Part shown: in pieces, positions 7,938 to 16,523 of the stretch
How positions within the stretch are numbered: position 1 is the first letter of the stretch
Layout of the letters: every line of letters begins with the position of its first letter
From: Pseudomonadota bacterium
GTDB lineage: Bacteria; Pseudomonadota; Gammaproteobacteria; Steroidobacterales; Steroidobacteraceae
Length of the DNA stretch: 64,000 nucleotides
Reading direction: 5' to 3'
Assembly (NCBI GenBank): GCA_021792755.1
Contig: JAJYUA010000015.1
Span: 1 to 64,000 of the forward strand
Position numbers and translations under genes: made by a program
Notes under the pieces: generated by a model
What the model was told of the DNA's origin: nothing
Databases searched by the model: none
The model's input: the letters and a program-made list of their open reading frames with translations, nothing else

Positions 7938-9109
7938 GTGACGATGCACGCGGGCAAGCTGGTTTTTGCGCAGCTGATGGATCACCTGCCGCCGATGATG
8001 TTCGAGCGCTGCGTGGCGCGGTACGGTGGCAATCACAAGGTCAAGAGCTTCACGTGCATGGATCAGTACCTGTGCATGGCGTTCGCGCAGCTGACCTTTC
8101 GCGAGAGTCTGCGCGACATCGAGGCGTGCCTGCGCTCGCAGGCCGAACGGCTCTACCACATGGGTATCCGGGGTCGGATCTCCCGCAACACCCTCGCCAA
8201 TGCGAACGCCACGCGCAATTGGCGCATCTTCGCCGACTTCGCCCAACGTCTGATCGGTATTGCTCGCAAGCTGTATGCCGAGGAGCCCTTCGGGGTCGAT
8301 TTGGCGAACACCGCCTACGCGCTGGACTCCACAACGATCGATCTGTCGTTGTCGCTGTTCCCATGGGCGCCGTTTCGCTCGACCAAGGCGGCGGTGAAAA
8401 TGCACACGCTGCTGGATCTGCGCGGCAACATCCCCAGCTTCATTCACATCAGCGACGGGAAGCTCCACGACGTCAACATCCTCGATCAGCTGATTCCGGA
8501 AGCCGGGCGTTCTACGTGATGGATCGCGGCTACATCGATTTCGCGAGACTGAATCGGCTGCACCAGGCGGGCAGCTTCTTCGTCACGCGCGCAAAGAAGA
8601 ACATGGATGCGCAGCGCCGATACTCTCATCCCGTGGATCGATCCACGGGCGTGCGCTTCGATCAGACGCTCGTCCTGCAGGGCTATCAGTCTGCCAAGGA
8701 CTACCCGCAACCGCTGCGCGGTATCCGCTACAGGGACCCCGAAACCGGCAAGCGACTGCTGTTCATCACCAACAACACCGCTCTGCCGGCGCTGAGCATC
8801 TGTGCTCTGTACAAAGCCAGGTGGCAGGTGGAGCTCTTCTTTCGCTGGATAAAGCAGCACTTACGCGTCAAAGCGTTCTTCGGTACTACCGAGAACGCCG
8901 TGAAGTCCCAAATCTGGATTGCCGTGTCGGTTTACGTTCTGGTGGCCATCGTGCGAAAGCGGCTGAACCTCTCCCGCAGCCTCTACGAAATCCTACAGAT
9001 TTTGAGCCTCAACCAGTTCGAGAAAACCCCGCTGGACATGCTGCTTTCTCGATGCGCCGAGGCGCCGGATGGCCATCAATCAGCCAACCAGCTGATTTTG
9101 TTCGAATAA
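7938..9109 (+). pseudogene. IS4-family transposase with one-base frameshift
   Basis: A DDE transposase of the IS4 family. Frame one (7938-8519) runs from MHAGKLVFAQLMDHLPP to LIPEAG and holds the first catalytic aspartate in YALDSTTIDLSLSLFPW. The protein then continues in another frame as AFYVMDRGYIDFARL (second aspartate), and ends with the YREK signature as YKARWQVELFFRWIKQ. Loss of one G in the GGG-CG stretch near 8,503-8,506 explains the shift. Full length would be about 390 residues. Programmed frameshifting is not usual for this family and no slippery A-run is present, so this is more likely an inactivating deletion or a sequencing error. Confidence 0.8.
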
Positions 9110-9967
9110 CGTTGGGAGTGCGCCGGGAGACCGGCAAGGAGTAGGTGGTGCAAGTCCACTGCGATGAAGGATTAGCGATCCACATCGGCCCTGAGCCGTG
9201 CGCAGATTTCCGTGAGGAGGTCGGCGAAGCGTCGGTAAGGGAGCATGCAGGCCAGCCATTGAGCCGCGAAAGGTTTATTTCCGGGGTGCCAACGATGTTC
9301 TCAAGTCGGAAGGCTACATGGTCCAGCGCGTCAACGCGAGCACTGGATCGACCCCGCGTGGTCGAAGAACCTGGCATGCATGGACGCTCTTTGCACGGGA
9401 ACCGGGATATCTCCAGCTCGACCACCTGCAGCGAAAGCGGGGTGGTCCGCATTGGGAAGGCGAGGAGCCGTAGCCGATGACGTACGAGCCGGAGAAGTCA
9501 GATCCCTCCATATTAGCGAGGAAGCCGACGAACAAATCCGGACGATCGGAGGCGGAGTCGGTGGAGCGAAGGGAGGGGGCTGAGGGAAACACGGATGAGC
9601 GCCGCACGCGCCGGACACTGAGCCGGGAACGTGTGTCTTCGGGGCTCGACCGTGTACGGGAGCGAGCAAGGCAAGAGAAGAAGGAGCGGTTCACGGCTCT
9701 ACTTCACCATGTGACCGCCGATCAACTTCGCGCCGCATTTTCCTGGCTCAAGCGGGATGCGGCACCCGGGGTGGATGGCATCACGTGGCAGGAGTACGGT
9801 CAGAACCTGGAAGTCAATCTTGCTGATCTACATGCGCGGCTCCATCGCGGTGCCTACCGGGCACAGCCCTCGCGGCGTAAGTTCATCCCGAAAGAGGATG
9901 GACGGCAGCGACCGTTGGGGATTGCTTCGCTGGAAGACAAAATCGTTCAGCGTGCGGTGGTGGAAGT

Positions 9968-9976
9968 GCTCAATGC
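9968..9976. repeat. 9-bp target-site duplication, left copy
   Basis: GCTCAATGC, repeated at 10,740-10,748 on the far side of the 763-bp element. Removing the element and one copy restores the reverse transcriptase frame. Confidence 0.85.
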
Positions 9977-10739
9977 CTGAGGCGCTATCCAGAAAGAGCC
10001 CGCTTCTGCTTGCGAAAACTAGACCCCTGGACCTGACATGCGTGTAGGAGCGGACCCGCCATGCGACGTCGTTGGCGTGGCGCGCTACCGCTCTTGAGAG
10101 TGACCGGTCCTTGCTTGCCAGAAATGACCCGTTGACGGATTGCCTCACCTAGTGCAGTGTTGTGTTCGGATTGGTAATGAGCGGAGTTCCCGACGTAGAA
10201 CCGACACGCCCGTTCGCGCGCGCGAAAACTTGGGGTTGGTGGAAGGCGTCTACCCGACGCTGAAGAGCGAAGCGGTCCTTGAGAACCCCTATGCAAGCGC
10301 GGCTGAGATGCGCGAGTCGATCGTAATGTTCAGGCCCGCATCCGTGCGCGTGCGCAAGTGCTTGTCTGATAAAGGATGCAGTAAAGCTCCTGGATACAAA
10401 CCCAGGCCGAGCCGAAGCGGCTGACCGCGGCGTTGCGACTAGAGGGCAACGCGCAGCGGACAAGGACATCGCGCGGTGCCTCGCAGAGGCCTTCCGGCGA
10501 CGCTCAGCGTGGTTCATTGCCAGCGCCACGAGTCGGCGCTCTCCCTGTTGCGCCACCCGTCCGGGTGGCGCCTCTTGGCACCTCCGTGTGCCAAGACTGC
10601 ATTGCGTATAGAACCGATGAAACATGACCGGGCATCGATGGTCACAATCCACCTTGCGCGGAATCGTGCGCCAAATCCTGTCACCAAAGCGGGCTCATCT
10701 AGCCAAGCAGACCCGGACTCTTTTTGCCGAGCGCCGCAG
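9977..10739. mobile_element. 763-bp non-autonomous element with terminal inverted repeats
   Basis: The ends start CTGAGGCGCT (left, 9977) and CTGCGGCGCT (right, read inward from 10,739) and match at 28 of 36 positions. Nine-base direct repeats GCTCAATGC flank it. A CTGA-type end plus a 9-bp duplication is characteristic of IS10/IS50-like members of the IS4 family, but no transposase or other convincing coding frame is present, so it would need a helper. It interrupts the reverse transcriptase gene between motifs RT2 and RT3. Its right half holds a dense run of perfect hairpins (10,389-10,595). Confidence 0.75.
10389..10595 (+). ncRNA. run of eight hairpins, possible structured RNA
   Basis: Eight perfect stem-loops follow one another in 207 bp: CCTGG/CCAGG (10,389-10,406), AGCCG/CGGCT (10,410-10,422), GCGTTGC/GCAACGC (10,430-10,452), GCCTC/GAGGC (10,478-10,490), ACGCT/AGCGT (10,500-10,510), AGCGCC/GGCGCT (10,522-10,540), GCGCCACCC/GGGTGGCGC (10,550-10,571) and CTTGGCAC/GTGCCAAG (10,574-10,595). 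I do not recognise the RNA family. The strand is uncertain, since the stems are symmetric. It could be a cargo RNA or a structural element of the mobile DNA. Confidence 0.35.
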
Positions 10740-10748
10740 GCTCAATGC
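10740..10748. repeat. 9-bp target-site duplication, right copy
   Basis: Second copy of GCTCAATGC (first at 9968-9976), directly after the right terminal repeat of the 763-bp element. Confidence 0.85.
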
Positions 10749-11727
10749 GATCTACGAGGAAGATTTCCTGGGATTTTCGTACGGGTTTCGACCGAGGCGC
10801 AGCCAGCATGATGCGCTGGACGCGCTTGCGTTTGCGATAACCCGCACGAAGGTGAACTGGATCTTGGACTGCGATCTGAGCGCCTACTTTGATTCGGTGA
10901 GCCACGACTGGCTCGTCCGCTTCATCGAGCATCGGGTTGCTGATCCGAGGATCATCTGTCTGATTCGCAAGTGGCTGAAGGCAGGTGTGCTGGACGACGG
11001 ACAACTGACGGTGCCTGAAGCGGGGACCCCACAAGGTTCTGTTGCTTCCCCACTGCTCGGGAACGTCTACCTGCACTATGCTTTCGATCTGTGGGCCGAA
11101 CGGTGGCGACACTACGAGGCCCGAGGTCAGGTCGCCCTGGTGCGATACGCTGACGACATCGTCGCGGGTTTTGAGCACAGGGTGGATGCCGAGCGATTTC
11201 TGGCGGATCTGCGTGTGAGACTGGAGAAGTTTGCGCTGTCGCTGCATCCGGACAAGACGCGACTCATCGAATTCGGCCGCTATGCAGCCGAAAATCGGGC
11301 ACGTCGCGGCCTTGGTAAGCCGGAGACGTTCAACTTTCTGGGGTTTAGGCATATCAGCGGGCACTCCCGTGCCGGACGCTTCCAGCTAAAGCGGAAGTCG
11401 CGCCGGGATCGGATGCGCGCCAAGATGCGAAGCCTCAAAGAGGAACTGCGACGACGGAGGCATGAACCGATCCCGCAGCAAGGTCGCTGGTTGGCTCAGG
11501 TGCTTCGCGGGTACTTTGCCTATCACGCGGTGCCGACCAATGCCAAGAGCCTCTATGCGTTTCGCCAACATGTGATCGATCTCTGGCGACGTTCGCTTCG
11601 GCGCCGCAGTCAGAAGGATCACACCACGTGGCAGCGCATGACACGGCTCGCAGCAGCCTTTCTGCCTACCCCGCGCGTCCTACATCCCTGGCCTGATGAT
11701 CGCTTTGCCGTCAACCACCCTCGGTGG

Positions 11728-11760
11728 GAGCCGAGTGCCCGAATCGGGCCCGCTCGGATC
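11728..11760 (+). other. group II intron domain V
   Basis: GAGCCGAG at 11,728 pairs with CTCGGATC at the 3' side with one mismatch. The inner stem GCCCG/CGGGC carries a short loop and there is a 3' bulge. This is the catalytic hairpin that begins GAGC and supplies the catalytic triad of the ribozyme. It overlaps the last codons of the reverse transcriptase frame, and domain VI follows to 11,800. Confidence 0.65.
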
Positions 11761-11807
11761 TGTGCGGGGGGCGTTCAGTAATGTGCGTCCCTACCGCGAT
11801 CAGGCGT

Positions 11808-11818
11808 GTGAAACTCCC
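11808..11818. repeat. 11-bp target-site duplication, right copy
   Basis: GTGAAACTCCC, identical to 7793-7803; right boundary of the IS4-family element with its nested intron. Confidence 0.85.
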
Positions 11819-13190
11819 TGAATTTCCCGGTCTTGGCGAGGCCAGCGAGCTGCGCAATCGGCGCCGGGGCGTCTGGTGGAAGCTGGCGGCGCAACTCGCG
11901 CCAGACCCCGAGGCGGCCTTTGAGGCCGAAGAGTTGCCAGCCGCGTATCCCCCAGGTCGACCGCCAAGCGTCGACTCCCTCGAGGTCATCGCCCGAGATG
12001 TGCTTCCCGATCTCGCCGTCGCCGCAGGCGGCCGTTTTCGCTGAGTACGCCATGCAATACTTGGCCGCGCCCTCGGCGCTGCGCGCGCGCTCGATGCGCA
12101 CAGCGGGACCGAGACCGCCAAACACCGCGGTCAGGATGTCAACGACCCGCTGCACCGCGTCGTCGCGGAGAAACTGTATCTGGTGCCAATGCACGCAGCC
12201 ATCGCTATGAGGCTCGACGAACCGGCCGCCTACCAGATCGATACCGGCCTTTTTCGCGCGCGCCCGGGCGAGCGCCCAACGGCGGCGCAGCTCACGCTGC
12301 CCAGCGACAGGCAGACTGCCGTCCCACTTCGCGCGGCCGAATTTCGGTGCAGGGTGCCAGGTCGCCGGTAACGTGAGGGTGATGAAGTGCGGCCAACGGC
12401 CCTGCGCGATCTCGTAGTCGATCATGCCGCGCGTCACCACGTGAAGCTCGGCGCGGCGCTGCCGAGGCTGGCGCGCCACCTTGGCGAGCGGGATGGCTTC
12501 GCCGGTGGTGGTGTCGACGACCATCGCAGCTTCCATCCACTCCCTCTCGCGCTCGAGCTGGTCCCGTCGGTCGTATCGCGCCCGGCGCGAGGCGTGTTTG
12601 GCCTGATGGCCGCGCGAGCCGACGTGTCCGCGCAACAGCCCATAGGCTTCCCGTGCTTGGCGGGTGCAGCGGCGCATATTTCGCCTCTCAGCCCTGATTG
12701 CGGCCTCGGAATCGACCATGGCACGCGCGCTGGGTGCGCGCCCGTAGCGCAATCGGAAGCTCCGGGCCCAGTCGCGGCGGTGGCGCAGCCACCACAGCAT
12801 GCGACCTCGCGCGGCCTCGCCGATGGCGTCGGATTCCATGTCCCGGTGTTCCCAACCCCATGCGGTTACGCCAGTCTGCAGCGCCCGCACCCAGCGGGGG
12901 TCGCTGGAGAAGTCGGGCAGGGGCGCGCAAGTGGGGCTCGCGTCGGCTTCTGGTGCGGCGTCCGCGACGAGCGCCCCCACATGCGGATGGAGCGCTGGAC
13001 GAGGTGACGGGCCGCGTCCGCGGCCCTCGGCGGCGCGTTGCTCCGCCTGGGAACGTGGCACAGTACGACCGTCGTCGTAGCCACCGACGGGTGACAATCC
13101 CTCTACGCCGTGCGGACGCAGCGGCCCATCAGCGGGGCCTACTACCCACCGGTCGGCCGTACTTTTTTGCGCCAAATCGGCGCGCACCAC
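11808..13190 (-). pseudogene. phage gpA/HUH-type replication initiation endonuclease, 5' part
   Basis: A replication initiator of the phage GPA type, which nicks one strand to start rolling-circle replication. About 461 codons remain before the IS insertion; an artificial tail ends at a stop at 11,775. Key residues are visible: FITLTLPATWHP (motif 1), the metal-binding HUH motif as GCVHWHQIQFL, and the double-tyrosine motif YCMAY (YxxxY) with a following lysine, as in P2 gpA. Joined to 7274-7792 the protein would be ~633 residues. The start is uncertain: GTG at 13,190 lacks a clear ribosome site and a shorter form from an internal ATG (~residue 117) is possible. The protein is inactivated by the insertion. 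Confidence 0.75.
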
Positions 13191-13906
13191 GCCGCCCGCC
13201 TACATGGCGGGCCGCGCGTCGCTCACATGCGAAATAGCGAACACAGCGACCTCCGGGCCACGTGCTCGCACACGCGGCGATAGAGGTGGTGTTCGCAGGG
13301 GGTGGTATTGCTGCTCGATCGACTACGTCAAGCTGCGCAACCCGGGTTGTACCCTGTGGGACGTCCCCACGTCGTTTTCGCCCCGCTCATGGACCACTGC
13401 TCACGCGCGCCAACCACCACTCACCAGTTGGCGTTGTGATCCACTACCCCGCTATCACGAAGGCTAGTTGCGGGATGGAACTTGGGCGGTCCTACTTGCC
13501 GTTCTCCCAAGCCGCTCGGCAGCACTGTGCAGCGTGTCCACCTTGCTGCGCTTCGGTGGCGGCATACTAGCTATCCGCCACCTGTGTCCGTAAAGGCCAG
13601 TCCATGGAACCGAGCGTTGCGCATATTTCACGTCGACTGGACGCAACATGTCAAGCTTACGACCATAGTCGTAATGTTCGCCGGTTCGATGGTTGGTGAA
13701 TGAGACTGGAAATTACGCACTGGATACGCACTAAAGTGCACCACACACTACAAATCACGAAGAATGTGGCGGTCACCCTCTCCGCCAGATCTGTCCGGTC
13801 CTGTCACGCACGACTGACGGACCCTGAGAAATCACAGGCTTGAGCGATCTTCGGTCCCGCTCTGTCCGTGCAAAATGCCTCTGCGGGCCAAAAAGTACGC
13901 ACGGCA
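13191..13906. other. intergenic with tRNA-3'-end-like sequence
   Basis: About 715 bp without a convincing gene. It lies upstream of the replication gene, where an origin nick site might be, but I cannot identify one. CACCCTCTCCGCCA at 13,774-13,787 matches the acceptor 3' end typical of serine tRNAs, without the rest of a tRNA, 120 bp before an integrase N-terminus. This is the usual distance between an att core and int. Confidence 0.35.
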
Positions 13907-14035
13907 ATGGCACCCATTACGCATGACGGCGAGGGCTGGCGGGCGCACCTCTACCTGGATGGGAAACGCGAAGCGCGGTTCTTTTGCCTTCGCCGGGAGG
14001 CGGAGCGGCGGGCGGAGGCGCCCATGGGCCGGTAA
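13907..14035 (+). pseudogene. integrase N-terminal (arm-binding) remnant
   Basis: A 42-residue frame containing GWRAHLYLDGKREARFFCLR and REAERRAEAP before a stop. This pattern (W-RA-LYLDGKRE…F…RREAE) is the N-terminal arm-type DNA-binding beta-sheet of many phage and ICE tyrosine integrases. Nothing of the core-binding or catalytic domains follows in any frame. It is not the missing start of the fragment at 125-649, which lies 13 kb upstream, unless a circular island was rearranged. Treated as a dead gene start. Confidence 0.5.
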
Positions 14036-14564
14036 GCTTCAGCGCCGAGAGCTGCAGAGCAGAATTCTGGTCAGCGCCCGAGAGCCCGCACGCAGCCCAT
14101 TTTCGTGACTATCGCCGGAATTCCCGTGCGCAGTGAAAACATGCGCTCTGCCAGTGGGGGATGGGTCCACCCGGCAACTGTCTCGCCAGCCGGTCGCAAT
14201 CGGAGCGGTCGTGGAGGTAACGAAGCGATCGAAGCCTTCGGTGCAGAGGGCCGCCTTGGGTGGCTTGGCGACTACGCGGGCTGCAACGAGCAGTGAACGT
14301 TGAGCAGACCCCCGAAAACAGTAATGCGAACGCCGACCCGGTCGGGGATCGTGGGGATGTGAACGGTGGCCAGAAACCGCCTGATTTTGGGGTGGGGCCG
14401 CGGTCTTGAGATGACCGCGCGAGTCTCGGGGCGCTCCGGTCCGCCTCCTTCGTCTTGTTCCGATTTCCCCTTGCTATGTATTTCTTGTCTGCGCCGCCGC
14501 AACGCGCAGTCTGACCGGAAGTCGGAAAGGGCATCCGCTCCCTTCTACCTGTTGGCAATGCGGC
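14036..14564. other. intergenic, right edge of the accessory island
   Basis: About 530 bp with no supported gene. Open frames on the minus strand look like shadow or IS-tail sequence. The chromosomal arabinose cluster starts at 14,565, so the island boundary is probably in here, but no second att copy is visible in the window. Confidence 0.3.
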
Positions 14565-16523
14565 TCAATGCACGTGCATTTCGATCACGTTGATCGAATA
14601 CGGCGCGAACGTGTGCCGGACATCCGATCCAAGCCATTTCACCGTCTCGGTATGAGGTACGACGCGGTCCGGATCGTTGATCGAGTTCGTGGCGTGGGTG
14701 CTGCCGGCGTGCAGTGTCACCAGAGTCCCGTCGTGCGCCACGGCCCCGCCTTCGATGCGCAGTGCCAGGGGCTGCGGCTGCGGGCTGGCATTGACGATCT
14801 TGACGTACAGCGTATGCGTGGCGGCGTCCCGGGTGACTGACTCGAAGCACAGCGGTCCGGCTTCGCTCAGATGCGAGGCGATCGCCTGGTTGCCCAGATA
14901 ATCGCTGAACATCACCTGTGCGTAGTAACTCGGCGAGCCGTAGCTGTGCAGCGCGTCATAGCCGATCAGGTTCGTGCCCCACTGGGAGGCGAGCGGATTG
15001 ACGTTCACGAGCAGCGGAGCGTAGCTGGCCATCACCACCAGGTCGCTGTTGCGCTCGAGACCGGTCATCCAGGCCGCATCGCTCAATGCCGCACCGAAGT
15101 CCGGTGTCGGAGTGCCCTGCTGCGTCGCCCATTCGCCCACCATGATCCTCGGGCCCTTGCGGCTCAAGTGGTCGAAATAGTGCGTCTCGCGCAGGAACTG
15201 GCCGGCGGTGCGGTAGAAATGATCGTCGACCAGATCGGGCTGCACGTCGCCTCTGACCGGCATGGTGGCGATGATCTTGATGCGCGGGTAGGCCTTGCGA
15301 ACGGCTCGCGCGAACTGGGCGAAGCGTCCGTGCGACCCGCTGTAGCTGCCCGAGCGGTCGAAAAAGTCCTCGTTGCCGATCTCCACGTAATGCAGCGCAA
15401 ATGGGGCCGGATGCCCGTCGCGCGCGCGCACCGCACCCCACTTGGTCGTGGCGGCGCCGGTGATGTATTGTATTTCCTCGAGCGCATCCTTCACGTAAGG
15501 CTCAAGCTGCGGGCCGGGGCGGATGTGCATGCCGTCGAGCGCGTAGCCGGCGTAGACGGCCAGCACCGGCTGCATGTGCAGATCCTGACACCATTCGAGG
15601 AATTCCAGCAGGCCGAGGCCATCGGAGGACTCGTAGCCCCAGGGGCTCGGGTGCGTCGGCCGATCGACGATCGGACCGATCGTGAGCTTCCAATCGTACC
15701 AGTCGGCGAGCGTCTTGCCTTCCAGGAAATTGCCCCCTGGGAAACGTAGATATTTCGGTCGCAGCGCCGCGAGCTTGCGCATCAGGTCGATCCGAAAGCC
15801 ATTGGGCTGGTTCCGGTAAGTCGGCGGGAACAGTGACACGACATTCATCAGTACCGAGCCGGGATGCCCCACCGTGATGCGGACGAAGTCGTCCTGCGAC
15901 TCCCGGACGCGGCCCGTGCGCAGCGCAGCCGTGTACTTCTTCCACTGCGGACCCGCGGCCGCAAAGGTGGCGCTCGCCATCACTTTGCCCGAGTCGCTCA
16001 CGATAGCCAAGGTCACCGGTCCAGGGTTGCGTGCGCCCGACTTCAGATAGATCGAGGCACGGTAAGTGGTATCGGGCCAGACCGGCACCCCCCAGTAGCC
16101 GGGATTGTCGATCCCGCCCGGATCCTCCGGGCTCGCCCGCGCGGCGGTCAGCCTCAGGCTGTAGGGCAGTGCGCGGCTCGGTCCGTTCCGGTTGTCGATC
16201 GAGATCGAGATGCCGTTCACGGCGTTCTGGTCCACGGACCAGATCTTCACGTACTGGTGATGCTCTCGCCTGAAGAACACGCGGTCGCGGATCAGCTGCG
16301 CGTACAGCCCGCCGTCGTAGGAGTGGTTGATCTCCTCGGTCATCAGGCCGTAGAGCGTCGGGCTGACCGCATGCAGCGGATGATCGTACTGGACCGTGAG
16401 CTGCGCTTCGGCCTTGGCGCACGCGGGTGACAGGGCAAGTGCGGCGGCCACGAGGCCTGCGAGGCTCTGCGCTGCGCTGCGGCGCACGAAGCGGCGTCGG
16501 CAGGCTGGGAGCCGCGGAGTCAC
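14565..16523 (-). CDS. secreted alpha-L-arabinofuranosidase, GH51
   Basis: A 652-residue enzyme removing L-arabinose side chains from arabinan or arabinoxylan. An N-terminal signal peptide (basic FVRRSAAQ, then LAGLVAAALALSPACAKAEA) exports it, and a carbohydrate-binding-like beta-sandwich region spans ~90-215. The GH51 TIM barrel follows with YLRFPGGNFLEG (~265). The acid/base glutamate is in LHYVEIGNEDFF (~410) and the nucleophile glutamate in RIMVGEWATQQG (~488). Most GH51 enzymes are cytoplasmic, so export suggests periplasmic or surface action on oligosaccharides. Its GTG start overlaps the stop of the upstream epimerase gene (16,520-16,523), so both are co-translated. Confidence 0.9.
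   Translation of the reverse strand: MTPRLPACRRRFVRRSAAQSLAGLVAAALALSPACAKAEAQLTVQYDHPLHAVSPTLYGLMTEEINHSYDGGLYAQLIRDRVFFRREHHQYVKIWSVDQNAVNGISISIDNRNGPSRALPYSLRLTAARASPEDPGGIDNPGYWGVPVWPDTTYRASIYLKSGARNPGPVTLAIVSDSGKVMASATFAAAGPQWKKYTAALRTGRVRESQDDFVRITVGHPGSVLMNVVSLFPPTYRNQPNGFRIDLMRKLAALRPKYLRFPGGNFLEGKTLADWYDWKLTIGPIVDRPTHPSPWGYESSDGLGLLEFLEWCQDLHMQPVLAVYAGYALDGMHIRPGPQLEPYVKDALEEIQYITGAATTKWGAVRARDGHPAPFALHYVEIGNEDFFDRSGSYSGSHGRFAQFARAVRKAYPRIKIIATMPVRGDVQPDLVDDHFYRTAGQFLRETHYFDHLSRKGPRIMVGEWATQQGTPTPDFGAALSDAAWMTGLERNSDLVVMASYAPLLVNVNPLASQWGTNLIGYDALHSYGSPSYYAQVMFSDYLGNQAIASHLSEAGPLCFESVTRDAATHTLYVKIVNASPQPQPLALRIEGGAVAHDGTLVTLHAGSTHATNSINDPDRVVPHTETVKWLGSDVRHTFAPYSINVIEMHVH

Larger units (their letters stand above)
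9477..11781 (+). pseudogene. ltrA: group II intron reverse transcriptase/maturase, split by insertion
   Basis: The intron-encoded protein. The first part (9477-9977) covers RT0-RT2, with APGVDGITWQEYGQNL and RPLGIASLEDKIVQRAVVEV. The second (10,749-11,781) starts IYEEDFLGFSYGFRPRRS (RT3) and has the RT core FDSVSHDWL, AGTPQGSVASPLLGN, the catalytic RYADDIV and the maturase domain with YFAYHAVPTNAKSL. Joining 9976 to 10,749 restores one frame (…EVLNA|IYEED…). No H-N-H motif is apparent after the maturase domain, so the endonuclease domain is probably missing. The coding end overlaps ribozyme domain V. As it stands it cannot make a full protein. Confidence 0.85.
9118..11800 (+). mobile_element. 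group II intron with reverse transcriptase, itself interrupted
   Basis: Self-splicing retroelement. The 5' end GTGCG (9118) matches the group II consensus GUGYG. A domain V-like hairpin lies at 11,728-11,760, followed by a domain VI-like stem with a potential bulged A and the 3' end CTACCGCGAT at 11,800. Excising 9118-11,800 rebuilds the right terminal repeat of the IS4 element, which fixes both ends. Without the 763-bp insertion and its duplicated 9 bp, the intron is 1,911 bp, a normal size. Bases ~9118-9476 would hold ribozyme domains I-III/IV. It is in the same orientation as the IS transposase. Confidence 0.85.
7804..11807 (+). mobile_element. IS4-family insertion sequence carrying a nested group II intron
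   Basis: The left terminal repeat AGGCCTGTCCCAACGTT (7804-7820) matches the right terminal repeat in 16 of 17 positions once the intron at 9118-11,800 is removed (9108-9117 plus 11,801-11,807). Without the intron the IS is 1,321 bp. It encodes one DDE transposase with a frameshift. It is flanked by 11-bp direct repeats and interrupts the gpA-like replication gene on the other strand. Boundaries are set by the terminal repeats and the duplication together, so I regard them as firm. Confidence 0.85.

Noticed and set aside
10624-11781. A complete shorter reverse transcriptase starting at 10,624.
   Set aside because: The first ~42 codons are 763-bp element sequence; RT0-RT2 lie before the insertion.
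14109-14558. A 149-codon minus-strand frame at the island edge.
   Set aside because: Arg/Pro/Ser-rich composition, no start signal and no domain; looks like non-coding or IS-tail sequence.
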